Source: GCA-003244245 sp050699435
GTDB taxonomy: Bacteria; Actinomycetota; Actinomycetes; Mycobacteriales; Pseudonocardiaceae
Length of the DNA stretch: 64,000 nt
Assembly: GCA_050699435.1 (NCBI GenBank)
Contig: JBOHGM010000001.1
Coordinates: 1 to 64,000, forward strand
Reading direction: 5' to 3'
Position numbers and translations under genes: made by a program. Below the pieces are notes generated by a model that was given only the letters and a program-made list of their open reading frames with translations, was not told the DNA's origin and made no database searches. Within the stretch, counting starts at the first letter, position 1; every line of letters starts with the position of its first letter. Shown piece after piece: positions 7,770 through 15,935 of this stretch.

Positions 7770-10061
7770 ATGGCGGACTACACCCAGCCTGACGTGGTGA
7801 ACAAACGCGTCCGCTTCTTCGACGGACAGTTCCTGCAGGACCAGGACTTCATCGACGAGCAGCGCTACCACCTCGACCGCGAGCGCCGCCAGAGCCGGCT
7901 GCTCAGCGTCACCGGCATCGTCTCGGGGCTCACGGTGACCAAGAGCGGGTCATACCAGGTGACGGTGGCCAAGGGCGTGGCCATCGATGCCCTCGGCCGC
8001 CAACTCATCCTGGCCGCCGATCTGACTCTGCGGCTGACCGACAAGTTCGCCAAGAAACAGGACATCGAACTGCGCCTCGTCTACCAGGAGACCCCCACGG
8101 ACGTGGCGCAGACAGGTGGCAAGAGTGCCCGTCGCTGGGACGAGAGCCCCAAGATCGCAGCCCTCGCTCCCGACGGAACAGTCGCCGTCGCCCCCGACGG
8201 CGCCTCGCCCACCTGGGACGGCCCCACGGTCCTGCTCGCCCGGCTCGCCGCGGCCGACAACGGCGACGTGACCATTGACACCACCGCGGCCCGCCAAGCC
8301 GGCCTGTCCGTGCCCGGCGCCGTCGGCATCGGCACGACCAAGCCAGCCGCGACGCTGGAGATCTCCGGTGGCAGCCGCGACAACGTCGACCTGCTGGTCA
8401 ACGGGCGGCTGCGGTCCAACAACAACGACGGCGGCCTGTGGATCGCCGAGGACCGTTTCGTCGGTGGCCACTCCACCAACCAGATCGGCTTCTTCAACGG
8501 TGGAGAGTGGCGCCTCACGGTGCAGCACAACGGCAACGTCGGTATTGGCACGACCAAGCCAGCCGCGAAGCTGGAGATCTCCGGTGGCGGCCGCGACAAC
8601 GTCGACCTGCTGGTCAACGGGCGGCTGCGGTCCAACAACAACGACGGCGGCCTGTGGATCGCCGAGGACCGTTTCGTCGGTGGCCACTCCACCAACCAGA
8701 TCGGCTTCTTCAACGGTGGAGAGTGGCGCCTCACGGTGCAGCACAACGGCAACGTCGGTATTGGCACGACCAAGCCAGCCGCGAAGCTGGAGATCTCCGG
8801 TGGCGGCCGCGACAACGTCGACCTGCTGGTCAACGGGCGGCTGCGGTCCAACAACAACGACGGCGGCCTGTGGATCGCCGAGGACCGTTTCGTCGGCGGC
8901 CACTCCACCAACCACATCGGCTTCTTCAACGGTGGTACCTGGCACCTCACGGTGCTGCCGACCGGCCACGTCGGCATCGGTACCACCGCTCCAGAGAACG
9001 CCGATGGGTGGAACAAGGTCGTCGACATCCTGGGCTCCGGTAGCGCCAAGCTCTCGGTCCGGACCGCGCGTGTCGATGCCCGGGTCCTGGCCCACGACGG
9101 CGGTTTCTTCGGCTCGCCGGTCGGCATGATCGTCGGGACCAAGTCCAACCATGCGCTGAGCTTCGGCACCAACGCAGCCAGCCGGCTGACCATCAGCGCC
9201 ACCGGTAACGTCGGAATCGGCACGACCAACCCGAGCAGCGATCTGGAGATCGGCAACTTCGATGCCCGGAACCGGTACCTGACCCTCAAGGTCCGCGGAG
9301 GTAATGAGTACCGCAGTGGGATCAAGCTGTGGACCTGGCAGGAGAACTACGGCTACTCCCTGGAATACGACGAACGCAAGGGGACAGGGAACGGTCTGCA
9401 TATCAGGACGCATAGCAAGAATGCGGACGGCACGACGAGGTTATTCGTCGGTTGGGATAATGGCAATGTCGGCATTGGCACGGCCGATCCCGATGGTCAC
9501 CGGCTCTGCGTGCGAGGCGGCTCAACCTATCTGGAGGGTGATATTTTCGTGCAGGGCCGTCTGGCGTACTGGTGGGGCGGCGACAACAACTGGAAACACG
9601 TTCAGAATAGGTGGGACAACTATGCGGGCTCCTATGACACCGGTGGGCCCTCAGACGGTCGCTTGAAGACCGCGGTACGCCCGATCCGCAACGCCCTGGA
9701 CAAGATCTCGCGGCTCGAGGGCATTGGCTACCGGTGGAACGAGGCCGGCGTAGAGTACTTGACCCGAGACATCGCAACCAGCTTTTCCGCGGGTCCGGGC
9801 GCCACTGCCGAAGAGAACCGGCGACTATGGGACGAGCAACGCCGCAAAGCGGTCGGCACGCTGTCCGGTGAATATTTGGGGTTGATCGCGCAGGATGTCG
9901 ACGCTGTAGTGCCGGAAGTGGTCCACGAGGACGCCGACGGCTACAAACACATTCGCTATGCCCACCTCACCGCGCTGCTGATCGAGGCAGTCAAGGAGCA
10001 GCAGGCGGCTATCGAGCACCTGCGCGCCCGGCTCGTCACTGTGGAGCCGGCCACCGCGTGA
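7770..10061 (+). CDS. eCIS tail fibre with tandem repeats and C-terminal S74 self-cleaving chaperone domain
   Basis: Probable receptor-binding fibre of the injection system, 763 residues. Residues 1-180 form a baseplate-attachment domain (RVRFFDGQFLQDQDFIDEQRYH). From residue 185 come repeated VGIGTTKPAAKLEIS-type units, three almost identical 72-residue copies and then diverged ones, the pattern of trimeric beta-rich fibres. From Ser628 the sequence SDGRLK, with Lys633, matches the peptidase S74 domain, which assists trimer folding and cuts itself off before the serine. SD GGAAGG precedes the ATG. Codons GGCGGC and GCC dominate as in the neighbours, but residues 530-620 are less GC-rich. Confidence 0.9.
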   Translation: MADYTQPDVVNKRVRFFDGQFLQDQDFIDEQRYHLDRERRQSRLLSVTGIVSGLTVTKSGSYQVTVAKGVAIDALGRQLILAADLTLRLTDKFAKKQDIELRLVYQETPTDVAQTGGKSARRWDESPKIAALAPDGTVAVAPDGASPTWDGPTVLLARLAAADNGDVTIDTTAARQAGLSVPGAVGIGTTKPAATLEISGGSRDNVDLLVNGRLRSNNNDGGLWIAEDRFVGGHSTNQIGFFNGGEWRLTVQHNGNVGIGTTKPAAKLEISGGGRDNVDLLVNGRLRSNNNDGGLWIAEDRFVGGHSTNQIGFFNGGEWRLTVQHNGNVGIGTTKPAAKLEISGGGRDNVDLLVNGRLRSNNNDGGLWIAEDRFVGGHSTNHIGFFNGGTWHLTVLPTGHVGIGTTAPENADGWNKVVDILGSGSAKLSVRTARVDARVLAHDGGFFGSPVGMIVGTKSNHALSFGTNAASRLTISATGNVGIGTTNPSSDLEIGNFDARNRYLTLKVRGGNEYRSGIKLWTWQENYGYSLEYDERKGTGNGLHIRTHSKNADGTTRLFVGWDNGNVGIGTADPDGHRLCVRGGSTYLEGDIFVQGRLAYWWGGDNNWKHVQNRWDNYAGSYDTGGPSDGRLKTAVRPIRNALDKISRLEGIGYRWNEAGVEYLTRDIATSFSAGPGATAEENRRLWDEQRRKAVGTLSGEYLGLIAQDVDAVVPEVVHEDADGYKHIRYAHLTALLIEAVKEQQAAIEHLRARLVTVEPATA
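8322..8969 (+). repeat. Three tandem 216-bp in-frame repeats in the fibre gene
   Basis: Copies start at 8322, 8538 and 8754, each 216 bp (72 codons), beginning at the Val codon of VGIGT. Copies two and three are near identical over most of their length, and copy one differs at few bases. A diverged fourth VGIGT starts at 8970. This level of nucleotide identity points to recent duplication or gene conversion. Confidence 0.95.
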
Positions 10062-10097
10062 GTGTTGCCCACGTCAAGAGACAGGAGAATTGCCAGT

Positions 10098-10358
10098 ATG
10101 CAAGAGCAACTGGAGAAGCGGGTCACCGAGTTGGAGGCCGAGTACCGGGCGGGTCAGGAGATGCTCACCGAGCTGGAGGCGAAGCGCGCAGATCTCCAAC
10201 AGACGCTGCTCCGGATCAGCGGAGCCGTCCAGGTGTTGAAGGAACTGCTCGGGGCGGAGCGGGAAGGCGCCAGTGACGGCGCTGAGCCGACGCAGCCCAG
10301 CACGCTGCCGCCACGTCAGGATCCCGGAGTACCGTCGGCCAGCCGCGTCGCCGGATGA
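10098..10358 (+). CDS. Small coiled-coil protein at the end of the eCIS operon
   Basis: 86-residue protein of unknown function. Residues 1-52 form a charged heptad helix (EKRVTELEAEY, then LTELEAKRADLQQTLLRISG) that should make a coiled coil; the tail is proline- and serine-rich and disordered. I chose the ATG at 10098, with AGGAG twelve bases upstream, over an earlier in-frame start just after the fibre gene. Its place as the last gene before a long gap suggests an accessory role in the particle, but I recognise no family. Confidence 0.7.
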   Translation: MQEQLEKRVTELEAEYRAGQEMLTELEAKRADLQQTLLRISGAVQVLKELLGAEREGASDGAEPTQPSTLPPRQDPGVPSASRVAG

Positions 10359-10920
10359 ACCCGCAAGCCAGCGCCGTGAATGTGACGCGCAGCTCCTGTT
10401 CAGCGGATAGCTGATCTCTCTGAGGCTGTCCGGGGTCGGCGGGTGTCGGTTCCGCAGCGGTGAGCGGTCAGGGACGACCGGCCCAGGTGCACCACACACC
10501 GTGGATCGGGCGAGGGTGGCACGGCGGCCGATTCGTTTAGTCCCGGCCGGCCTGCCCGGAGCCGCTCCACCGCCACGCTCCCCGGCCGCTCCGTGTCTCG
10601 GGTCGAGCCACCCCGCTGCCCACTCGCCCCACTGACGGGCGGCCACCCGACCACGCGGGGTGCCTCCGATGGACGGCGCGCCCGGGGACGCGGAGCGTGT
10701 GGGGGGAGGTCCCAGAGGCACGACGGGAGGTGCTGCCGCTCGTGGTGCGCGTCACTCTGGACTTGCACATGCAAACGCCCCGCCCGATGTCCGGATGGGA
10801 AGATTTGGTGGTTATGGTCGCCGGACCGGGGCACGGAAACTGCCTGGTCGGGGCTGTCGTTCATGTCCCGGTACCGTGGGGGCGAATCGGGCGCGGGGAT
10901 AGAGTTGGAGGGGTCTGCGT
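10359..10920. other. Non-coding gap after the eCIS operon
   Basis: No convincing gene on either strand; the open frames here are arginine- and proline-rich GC shadows. The region marks the end of the eCIS cluster and should hold its terminator and the promoter of the XRE gene, but I see no clear hairpin with a T tract. A GGAGGGG just before 10921 is the ribosome binding site of the next gene. Confidence 0.6.
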
Positions 10921-11256
10921 GTGGACGGCGAAAATAACTACAGCATCGGTGAGCGGCTGCGTCGCATCCGTCGGTCCCGCGGGAAGTCCCAAGCGGTGAT
11001 CGCCGGTCTCGCCGGTATCAGCACGTCGCACCTGTCCCGACTTGAGTCCGGGGAGCGCGCGCTGGACCGTCGATCGCTGATCGTGGCAGTCGCGAACGCG
11101 TTACAGGTTGCGCCCTCGGAGCTGACGCAGCTTCCGATGCCATTACCGGGCAACGGGGACGTCGACACCGCGGTAGACGCGGTGCGGTACGCGATGATGG
11201 CCGTCACCCACGGTCGGCCCGGTGGGCCTGCATCGGTAGTAGCTGCGGCGAGGTAG
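10921..11256 (+). pseudogene. XRE-family regulator, truncated after the DNA-binding domain
   Basis: N-terminal helix-turn-helix of the XRE type at residues 8-65 (IGERLRRIRRSRGKSQ, then SHLSRLESGERALDRRSLIV). Actinobacterial proteins with this N-terminus usually run to about 400 residues with a TPR-like sensor half. Here the frame ends at residue 111, and its last ten or so codons are the antisense of the 3' end of the next pseudogene, so a deletion probably fused the two. It could still bind DNA as a stand-alone domain. GTG start with AGGGG upstream. Confidence 0.7.
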
Positions 11257-11568
11257 TGATCAGCGGCGTCGCGCGCCTGGCGGGGGAGCTCGAAGCCGCC
11301 CTGGTGGGCGATGACCGCCCCGGTTGCTGGCCCGTAGTGCACCCACATCCACTACGGACCTGGTGCGGCACCGCGGCGCTGAGGCTCGACGCCCTCACCG
11401 TTGGTGATGGCCTCGCCGTCGCGGGATCTCGACACGGCGAGCCAGGTTCGGTCTGCGAGGCGACGGCGCCAGTACACGATGCGCCCCGTTGGAGGTGATC
11501 GGCTCCCACTGCCGAGACCGTTCAAGATCGCTGCGCATGGCTGTTCCCTCGGGGCCTACCGCGGTCAT
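11235..11568 (-). pseudogene. Frameshifted small accessory gene
   Basis: A recognisable protein is scattered over three frames. From ATG at 11568 (GAGGTG upstream) the frame reads SRQWEPITSNGAHRV. The continuation YWRRRLADRTWLAVSRSRDG is in another frame, and the end MWVHYGPATGAVIAHQGGF, then ARDAADHYLAAATT, lies in a third after a stop. At least two indels are needed. Function unknown; the same series of segments is, as I recall, a small protein family of actinomycete accessory regions. It follows the next pseudogene upstream closely and was probably in its operon. Confidence 0.6.
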
Positions 11569-11573
11569 GTGGA

Positions 11574-12123
11574 TCACCTCCCCTCGGCTGTGGCGGGGTC
11601 CGCGCCGGCGATGGCGCGGTAGGCGGTGGTGTCGGTGAAGCCGTGGGTGTCGGCATCTTCGATGCAGGTCAGGAAATCGCTGCGGGCCTGCTCGGCGGTG
11701 GTGTCCAACGCGTGGGCGATCTGTTGCCAGCTGGCGCCGTGTTCGCGGGCGGCCCGAACGGCATGCCACTGCCAGCCGATCAGCAGGCTGGTCAGCTCGT
11801 GGTTGGCGCCCAGGGCCTCCAGTGGCCTCAACTCGGGCTTCGTGGGTCCACACCCGCTCGATACGAGTGGCCCGGTCGATATCCCCGGCTTTGGTGGCGA
11901 TGGCGACGGCCCGGTTCAGCTCTGCCGGCGCGGCTGTGGCCGCGGGTGTGGCCACAGGCGCGGTGGCCACCCCGCCCGTGGCCACCACGCAGTCGTGCGT
12001 GGCCGGTGTCGCCGGGGCCTGGCGCGGTCGATCGCGGCGGGTGGGGCCGGTAGGTCCCGCAAGGGCCGCGGCGGTGCGCACGACGTAGGCGGTGCGGCGC
12101 CCGAGCGTCAGCGAGCCGTCACG
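11574..12123 (-). pseudogene. Frameshifted gene with a helix-turn-helix-like C-terminus
   Basis: The frame entering from upstream contains ELNRAVAIATKAGDIDRATR, then IERVWTHEARVEA. Near 11825 the natural continuation moves to another frame: ALGANHELTSLLIGWQWHAV, then GASWQQIAHALDTTAEQAR, which resembles a small helix-turn-helix. The upstream end has no credible start and abuts a transposase fragment. I call it a decayed gene of unknown function, probably DNA-binding. Confidence 0.55.
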
Positions 12124-12230
12124 CTCGAGGGCCCGGGCCAGCATCCGCCGCGCGCCCTCCGCACGATCTCGTCCAACCCGGCGGCCACGTCCGCACGCGC
12201 GCTGTCATCGTCCGGTACTACGCTCAACAT
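12124..12230 (-). mobile_element. N-terminal remnant of an IS256-type transposase
   Basis: The minus strand from ATG at 12230 reads MLSVVPDDDSARAD, then AAGLDEIVR, and after restoring one missing G continues as EGARRMLARALE. This matches, from memory, the extreme N-terminus of actinobacterial mutator (IS256) transposases, EIVREGARRMLAAALE. It stops at Glu and unrelated sequence follows. Only about 35 codons remain. Confidence 0.5.
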
Positions 12231-12371
12231 CGGCGTCCTTCCTCGTCGGCGTTGGCCCGCCGGCATCTCCTCTGGTTGATCACCGAGGAAGGTACGCCGC
12301 GCCCAAGATCAGATCCCGCATCCACAACTCCTGGTCATACCTCTCCCGATCCGCTTGATGGGCTGCATCGG

Positions 12372-12923
12372 CTACCTCATCTCCTGAGGCGACTCGGGGC
12401 GCATCTGGTGATTCCTGTGCTGGTGGTGTCGGCCCGACATCAGCAAACCGCACGCCAGCGCCGCCAGTGATCCGGTGGAGGTCAGCGCACGTATGATGTT
12501 CCAGGTCACCCAGGTCGATTCGTGGGCTGCCCGGACGGCGCTCAGGTCGGGTATGCGATCCGGTGGACCCGCCGCGTCGAGCGCGTCGTTGAGCGGAAAG
12601 TGGACCACCACTGTGATTACGACGGTGGCGGCTGCGAGGAGGAACCCGCCTGTCACCCACGCCAACACCGCCGGCCGCGTCCCGAGATGTGCCACGAGCG
12701 CGATCAGGGCCAGCAGTGGGGCACCAAGGAAGGTGGCCAGGAACCACGGGTTGATGAACGACACGTTGAACTGCTGCATCGCCGCCACGAACGTCCGGTC
12801 GTCACCCAGCGCCAGCCCAGGCATCACCCCCCAGGCGAAAATGTAGTACGTGCCCGCCTGCAGCCCAGCAGCCACCGTCGCCAGCAGCAACCCAGCCGAT
12901 CTCATACGCCCTCCACTCGTCAT
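12372..12923 (-). CDS. DUF1772 / anthrone-oxygenase-like membrane protein
   Basis: 183-residue membrane protein with about four transmembrane helices (near residues 7-27, 53-72, 83-103 and 150-170). The order GTYYIFAWGVMPGL, then AMQQFNVSFINPWF, then VHFPLNDALD fits DUF1772, a family that includes anthrone oxygenases but is mostly uncharacterised. An internal TWNIIRAL is also typical. The ATG at 12923 is chosen because the upstream extension is not hydrophobic and looks non-coding; ATG 12905 is an alternative. It is the only apparently intact gene in this decayed stretch. Confidence 0.75.
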   Translation of the reverse strand: MTSGGRMRSAGLLLATVAAGLQAGTYYIFAWGVMPGLALGDDRTFVAAMQQFNVSFINPWFLATFLGAPLLALIALVAHLGTRPAVLAWVTGGFLLAAATVVITVVVHFPLNDALDAAGPPDRIPDLSAVRAAHESTWVTWNIIRALTSTGSLAALACGLLMSGRHHQHRNHQMRPESPQEMR

Positions 12924-13095
12924 GTGTTCGTCGTCCACTGAGGTTTTCTCAGCAAGATCAGGAGCGGTGATCCGGTAGCGGCTGCGTGAGAATCCGAGCG
13001 GTGCGACACGCCGAGGGCCGTCGGGGTCCCTGACCAGGCGTGGAGCCCCCGTTAGAAGAGGTCTTTCCACAGATCATCTTCGACGGAGGCTCCAC

Positions 13096-13536
13096 GTGGT
13101 CGCCTATCCTGCCATCCTCGACGTCCCCCGCGAGCTGGTGACGTTCCTGGCCGGGCTGCTCGCCGAGGAACGCCGCGCCCGCGGCACCCGCCCCGGCACG
13201 CGGGCGCTGAGCTGTGGCAAGCAGGCGCTGTTCGCGCTGGTGTGGTTCCGCGAGCGCCGCGACGTGGCCCTGATCGGTCGGGGACTGGGCATCTCCCAGG
13301 CCACCTCGTATCGCTACCTGCACGAGGCGTTCCGGAACACGAAGCCAAGGATCAGTACGACCGCCGGCCACATCGCACTCGTGACGATGTTAGAAAGAAG
13401 CTCCTGCCAGCCCGTCATGACAGCAGGTTATATGAATTGGAGGGAGGAGATACATTCGGTGCTGATCCCGAATGAGCTGAGGAGGTTCGCCGGACATCAC
13501 CTTGACTGCTGTCGCCAGGCAGCCGAATTAGGGTAG
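13096..13536 (+). pseudogene. Truncated IS5-like transposase, N-terminal part
   Basis: Residues 1-85 resemble the helix-turn-helix N-terminus of IS5-group transposases: VAYPAILDVPRELVTFLAG, then GTRALSCGKQALFALVWFRE and GISQATSYRYLHEAF. After about 13350 the sequence stops resembling a transposase and the GC content drops, so the catalytic DDE domain is gone. Cannot be an active element. Confidence 0.7.
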
Positions 13537-13550
13537 ACCGGCATGCTCGG

Positions 13551-13606
13551 AGCCTCCAAGGGAGGCTGAGCTTAGCCTGTGCATGGAGTGCTCCAGCTAC
13601 ACAGGC
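13551..13606. other. Inverted repeats beside transposase remnants
   Basis: A 7-bp inverted repeat (AGCCTCC, 3-nt loop, GGAGGCT) at 13551-13567 and an imperfect CCTGTG/CACAGG pair at 13575-13605 lie between two broken transposases. They may be leftover IS ends or a terminator; no T tract follows. Confidence 0.35.
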
Positions 13607-13707
13607 CGGCAGCGCGAGCGGCCTCGACAGCGTAGCTGCGATCATCAGGCAAGATCACGTCGGCCACGTCGCCCTGGTCCAGCACCAGTGGCGCCGGGGT
13701 GTCCCCA

Positions 13708-14391
13708 TCAAACGATCTTGGAGGCGGTCACTGTGTTGGGGGCTCTTGGCGGATCAGGTCCGCGGAGTGTGAGCGCAGGAACGCCCCGGTGCCCGGTCCG
13801 GCACCGGGGAGGGTGGACTTGGCCTCGCGCAGGGCGGTCTCCGAGCCGTCCCAGCGCCACTGGTAGGCGGCGGCGAGCGCGGGGTGTTGGACATCGTCGA
13901 GCAGGTCGGTGACCAGGCAGAACAACTCGGGTGTGGTGGTCTGGTCCAGGGTGATGTGGTATTCGACCACTCGGACGGTCAGGGTGGTCGAGCTGCCGGA
14001 CAGGCGCGCCAGGTAGGACCCGTCCGGGGGCGAAGGCGCCGATGCGGTCCAGGCGGAGGTCGGACTTGACGCGGATCAGGACGGGGGTGCCGGTGGCGAG
14101 CATCGCGGCGATTGGGGGCACGCCGGGGAAGTTGCGGTCCATGACCCACAACCGGTCAGGGCCGAATACCTCGGGGTGCTCGGCGAGCATCCGGTCCAGC
14201 CCCACCTGTTCGGCCTCGGCCTTGTCCCCGCCCGCGGGGCCGGTCACGGCGGCCAGCGTGGACCGGGTGAACGCGTCGGTGGTATGCAGGTGGCGGATCT
14301 GCGGGTAGCCGGTCTCGGCCGCCCCGGCGGTGCCGAACGCCTCGCGGTTGGCCTTCGTGTCGGGCCCCATCGAAGCCGCCAACCTCCTCAC
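13708..14391 (-). pseudogene. IS4-family transposase, frameshifted and truncated
   Basis: From the 14391 side one frame carries the DDE core (MLAEHPEVFGPDRLWVMDRN, then FPGVPPIAAMLATGTPVLIR, then VKSDLRL). Around 14000 the reading passes to another frame, where MVEYHITLDQ, then ELFCLVTDLLD and finally YQWRWDGSETALREAK (the Y-x2-R-x3-E-x6-K signature position of IS4) can be read to about 13730. Both ends are missing the expected full length, so it is a dead copy. Confidence 0.75.
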
Positions 14392-14447
14392 CGCTGTGAA
14401 GACTAGATAACCCCCTCTGACTGGATCGGGCCAGGATCAGCTCAGGT

Positions 14448-14726
14448 CTAGCGGGAAGATTTTCGGCGTATAATAGCGCATGCCTGATCCCAGCATTGTT
14501 CGCACGTGGGCCACAGCCACTCCATATCCCCCTCAGGACCCCGGGGATGAATCGCGCCGCACAAGCAACGCATAGGCTCCCCTAGCGGCACATGACGATC
14601 TGCCCGGTTGATGGCGTGCCGATACCCGGCCAGCGGAAACCACGCAACGGATGAGATTGTAGTTGATACAACGTTCCCATCCCTTCCGCTATCGCAAACT
14701 GGCGAATAAACCGCCACTGTGTGCAT
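14448..14726 (-). CDS. Small CxxC zinc-binding protein
   Basis: 92 residues, function unknown. The second half has PMRCLCGAIHPRGPEGDMEW, then PTCEQCWDQA, two cysteine pairs plus a histidine suited to bind one zinc. Similar small proteins, as I recall, occur in actinomycete accessory regions next to XRE regulators. The N-terminal 20 residues are less convincing, and a later start is possible; V or A at the AWFPLAGYRHAI segment begins the conserved part. Convergence with transposase debris on one side and small hypothetical genes upstream suggests it belongs to the same small-gene operon. Confidence 0.6.
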   Translation of the reverse strand: MHTVAVYSPVCDSGRDGNVVSTTISSVAWFPLAGYRHAINRADRHVPLGEPMRCLCGAIHPRGPEGDMEWLWPTCEQCWDQACAIIRRKSSR

Positions 14727-14734
14727 TCTTTTCT

Positions 14735-15037
14735 TTAGCCGGTGTTATGCGCGTTGCCTGGTTTGACGGTCATGGGGCGTTGCTCGTGGGATGAAACGAA
14801 CAGCGTCAGTGGTGCCTGGTAGACGGTGGTTGGCGCGTCAGGATGGCCGGGGCGTGGGAGTCGCAGCAGCGCCGCCACAGCGGGTTCGAGAGCGCCCATG
14901 TAGTACCACACCGCCTGGTGCGGGGCGAAGATATCCAGGTCATCGTGTTTCGGTAAGCGGGCTGTGGTGACCCGATCCGCTCCTCGCACGTTGACCACAT
15001 CGACGTAGCCATTCCCCCAGTCATAGACCGCCACCAA
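14735..15037 (-). CDS. Conserved small hypothetical protein
   Basis: 100 residues; I do not recognise a characterised family. It reads as real protein: VAVYDWGNGYVDVVNVRGAD, then HQAVWYYMGALEPAVAALLR. The frame stays open upstream of the GTG (RLPHVL), and the preceding broken gene overlaps its start, so this may be the separated C-terminal part of a longer original gene. It lies 8 bases upstream of the zinc-binding gene. Confidence 0.5.
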   Translation of the reverse strand: MVAVYDWGNGYVDVVNVRGADRVTTARLPKHDDLDIFAPHQAVWYYMGALEPAVAALLRLPRPGHPDAPTTVYQAPLTLFVSSHEQRPMTVKPGNAHNTG

Positions 15038-15550
15038 AACATGCGGCAGACGGCGATCCCCACAGCAATCGTGCTGCGCCTTTAGCTCTATCGGAATCGA
15101 GTTCGGCCCAGATGACTTTCCCGCGGCCGGGCGGGAACCAATCCCAACGCCGGGCGCGCGCCTGCACCGCCACTAAATGATCATCCAGGTTAGCCCCGGG
15201 CAGTGGGTGTGGCGAGGTTCGGTCACCGTCCCACACCTCAACAAAACAGGCTGGGATACTCCAACCGCAACCGGACCTCGATGAGCGGTATATCCTCATC
15301 TTGAAATGCGGTCCAAGGCAGGCGAGGGCCAGGGATACCCGTGGTTTTCACCGCACGAGAAACCAACGCCCTAGCCACTTCCTCAGCGGCGCGTTCCACC
15401 TGCGGTAACCACGCCCGCGCCGTAAACCGGGTAGTCAGCCCGAAAATATTCACCGCCTCATCCGAGGCCACCAACACCAACCCAACAGGCCGAGGATACG
15501 GAGAGGGGTTTCCGTTGTAGCCGGGATTCCGGGCATGGGGAGCAGTCATT
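15021..15550 (-). pseudogene. Small accessory gene interrupted by one extra T
   Basis: From ATG at about 15550 the frame gives MTAPHARNPGYNGNPSPYPR, then VLVASDEAVNIFGLTTRFTA and EVRLRLEYPSLFC before a stop. The next frame continues exactly where expected: FVEVWDGD, then LDDHLVAVQARARRWDWFPP and GRGKVIWAELD. Removing one T from the TTTT run near 15246 joins them. Function unknown. It is either a fresh pseudogene, a sequencing error or, least likely, a programmed slip. Confidence 0.65.
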
Positions 15551-15935
15551 ACGCCCGCCGTAGATCGGCGGTAGCAACATGGGGCATGTGGAAGGCGAAC
15601 GCGGCATGAACAGTGCACGCCCTACGGCGGCACCAAGGTCGCCACCATTCCCGCGTGGCCTCCCGGCAGATCAAACACCAGCCCTGGTCGTCCACCTGGT
15701 GCTCCCCGTGGAGCCGCACCAACGCTGTCAGCGCGGCCACCACCCCGCGCTCAACGCTCAGGGCGCCAGGTTGTGGTCCGCCAACACGACCCCGTTCGCA
15801 CGGCCACGCGGACTCGCATACCGGGCACCAGCCAGCCTGGTTGGTGTGCTCGGTTGCACACTCTGTGCCTGAGTGGCTACACGCAGGTGTGGGTACTGTT
15901 TGAGAGGCACCCGCACCGGGAAGGCTGATGCTCAT
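15549..15935 (-). CDS. Small cysteine-rich accessory protein
   Basis: About 128 residues with three cysteine groups: PTPACSHSGTECATEH, then GWCPVCESAWPCERG, then WCLICREATREWW. Such CxxC pairs suggest zinc binding; no known function. The end overlaps the start of the next gene downstream. The ATG at 15935 overlaps the divergent regulator start by a few bases, so the true start may be internal; a long extension further upstream is antisense to the regulator and not real. Confidence 0.5.
   Translation of the reverse strand: MSISLPGAGASQTVPTPACSHSGTECATEHTNQAGWCPVCESAWPCERGRVGGPQPGALSVERGVVAALTALVRLHGEHQVDDQGWCLICREATREWWRPWCRRRACTVHAAFAFHMPHVATADLRRA

Noticed and set aside
7950..9413. Long minus-strand frames with internal repeats
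   Set aside because: Their repeats only mirror the 216-bp repeats of the fibre gene on the plus strand.
1..10358. Prophage interpretation of the tail genes
   Set aside because: No capsid, portal, terminase, integrase or lysis gene follows; gene order and sizes fit an eCIS. The part upstream of base 1 is unseen, so this remains a judgement.
10400..10864. Minus-strand gene in the gap after the eCIS operon
   Set aside because: Composition dominated by Arg, Pro and Ser with no domain and no ribosome binding site.
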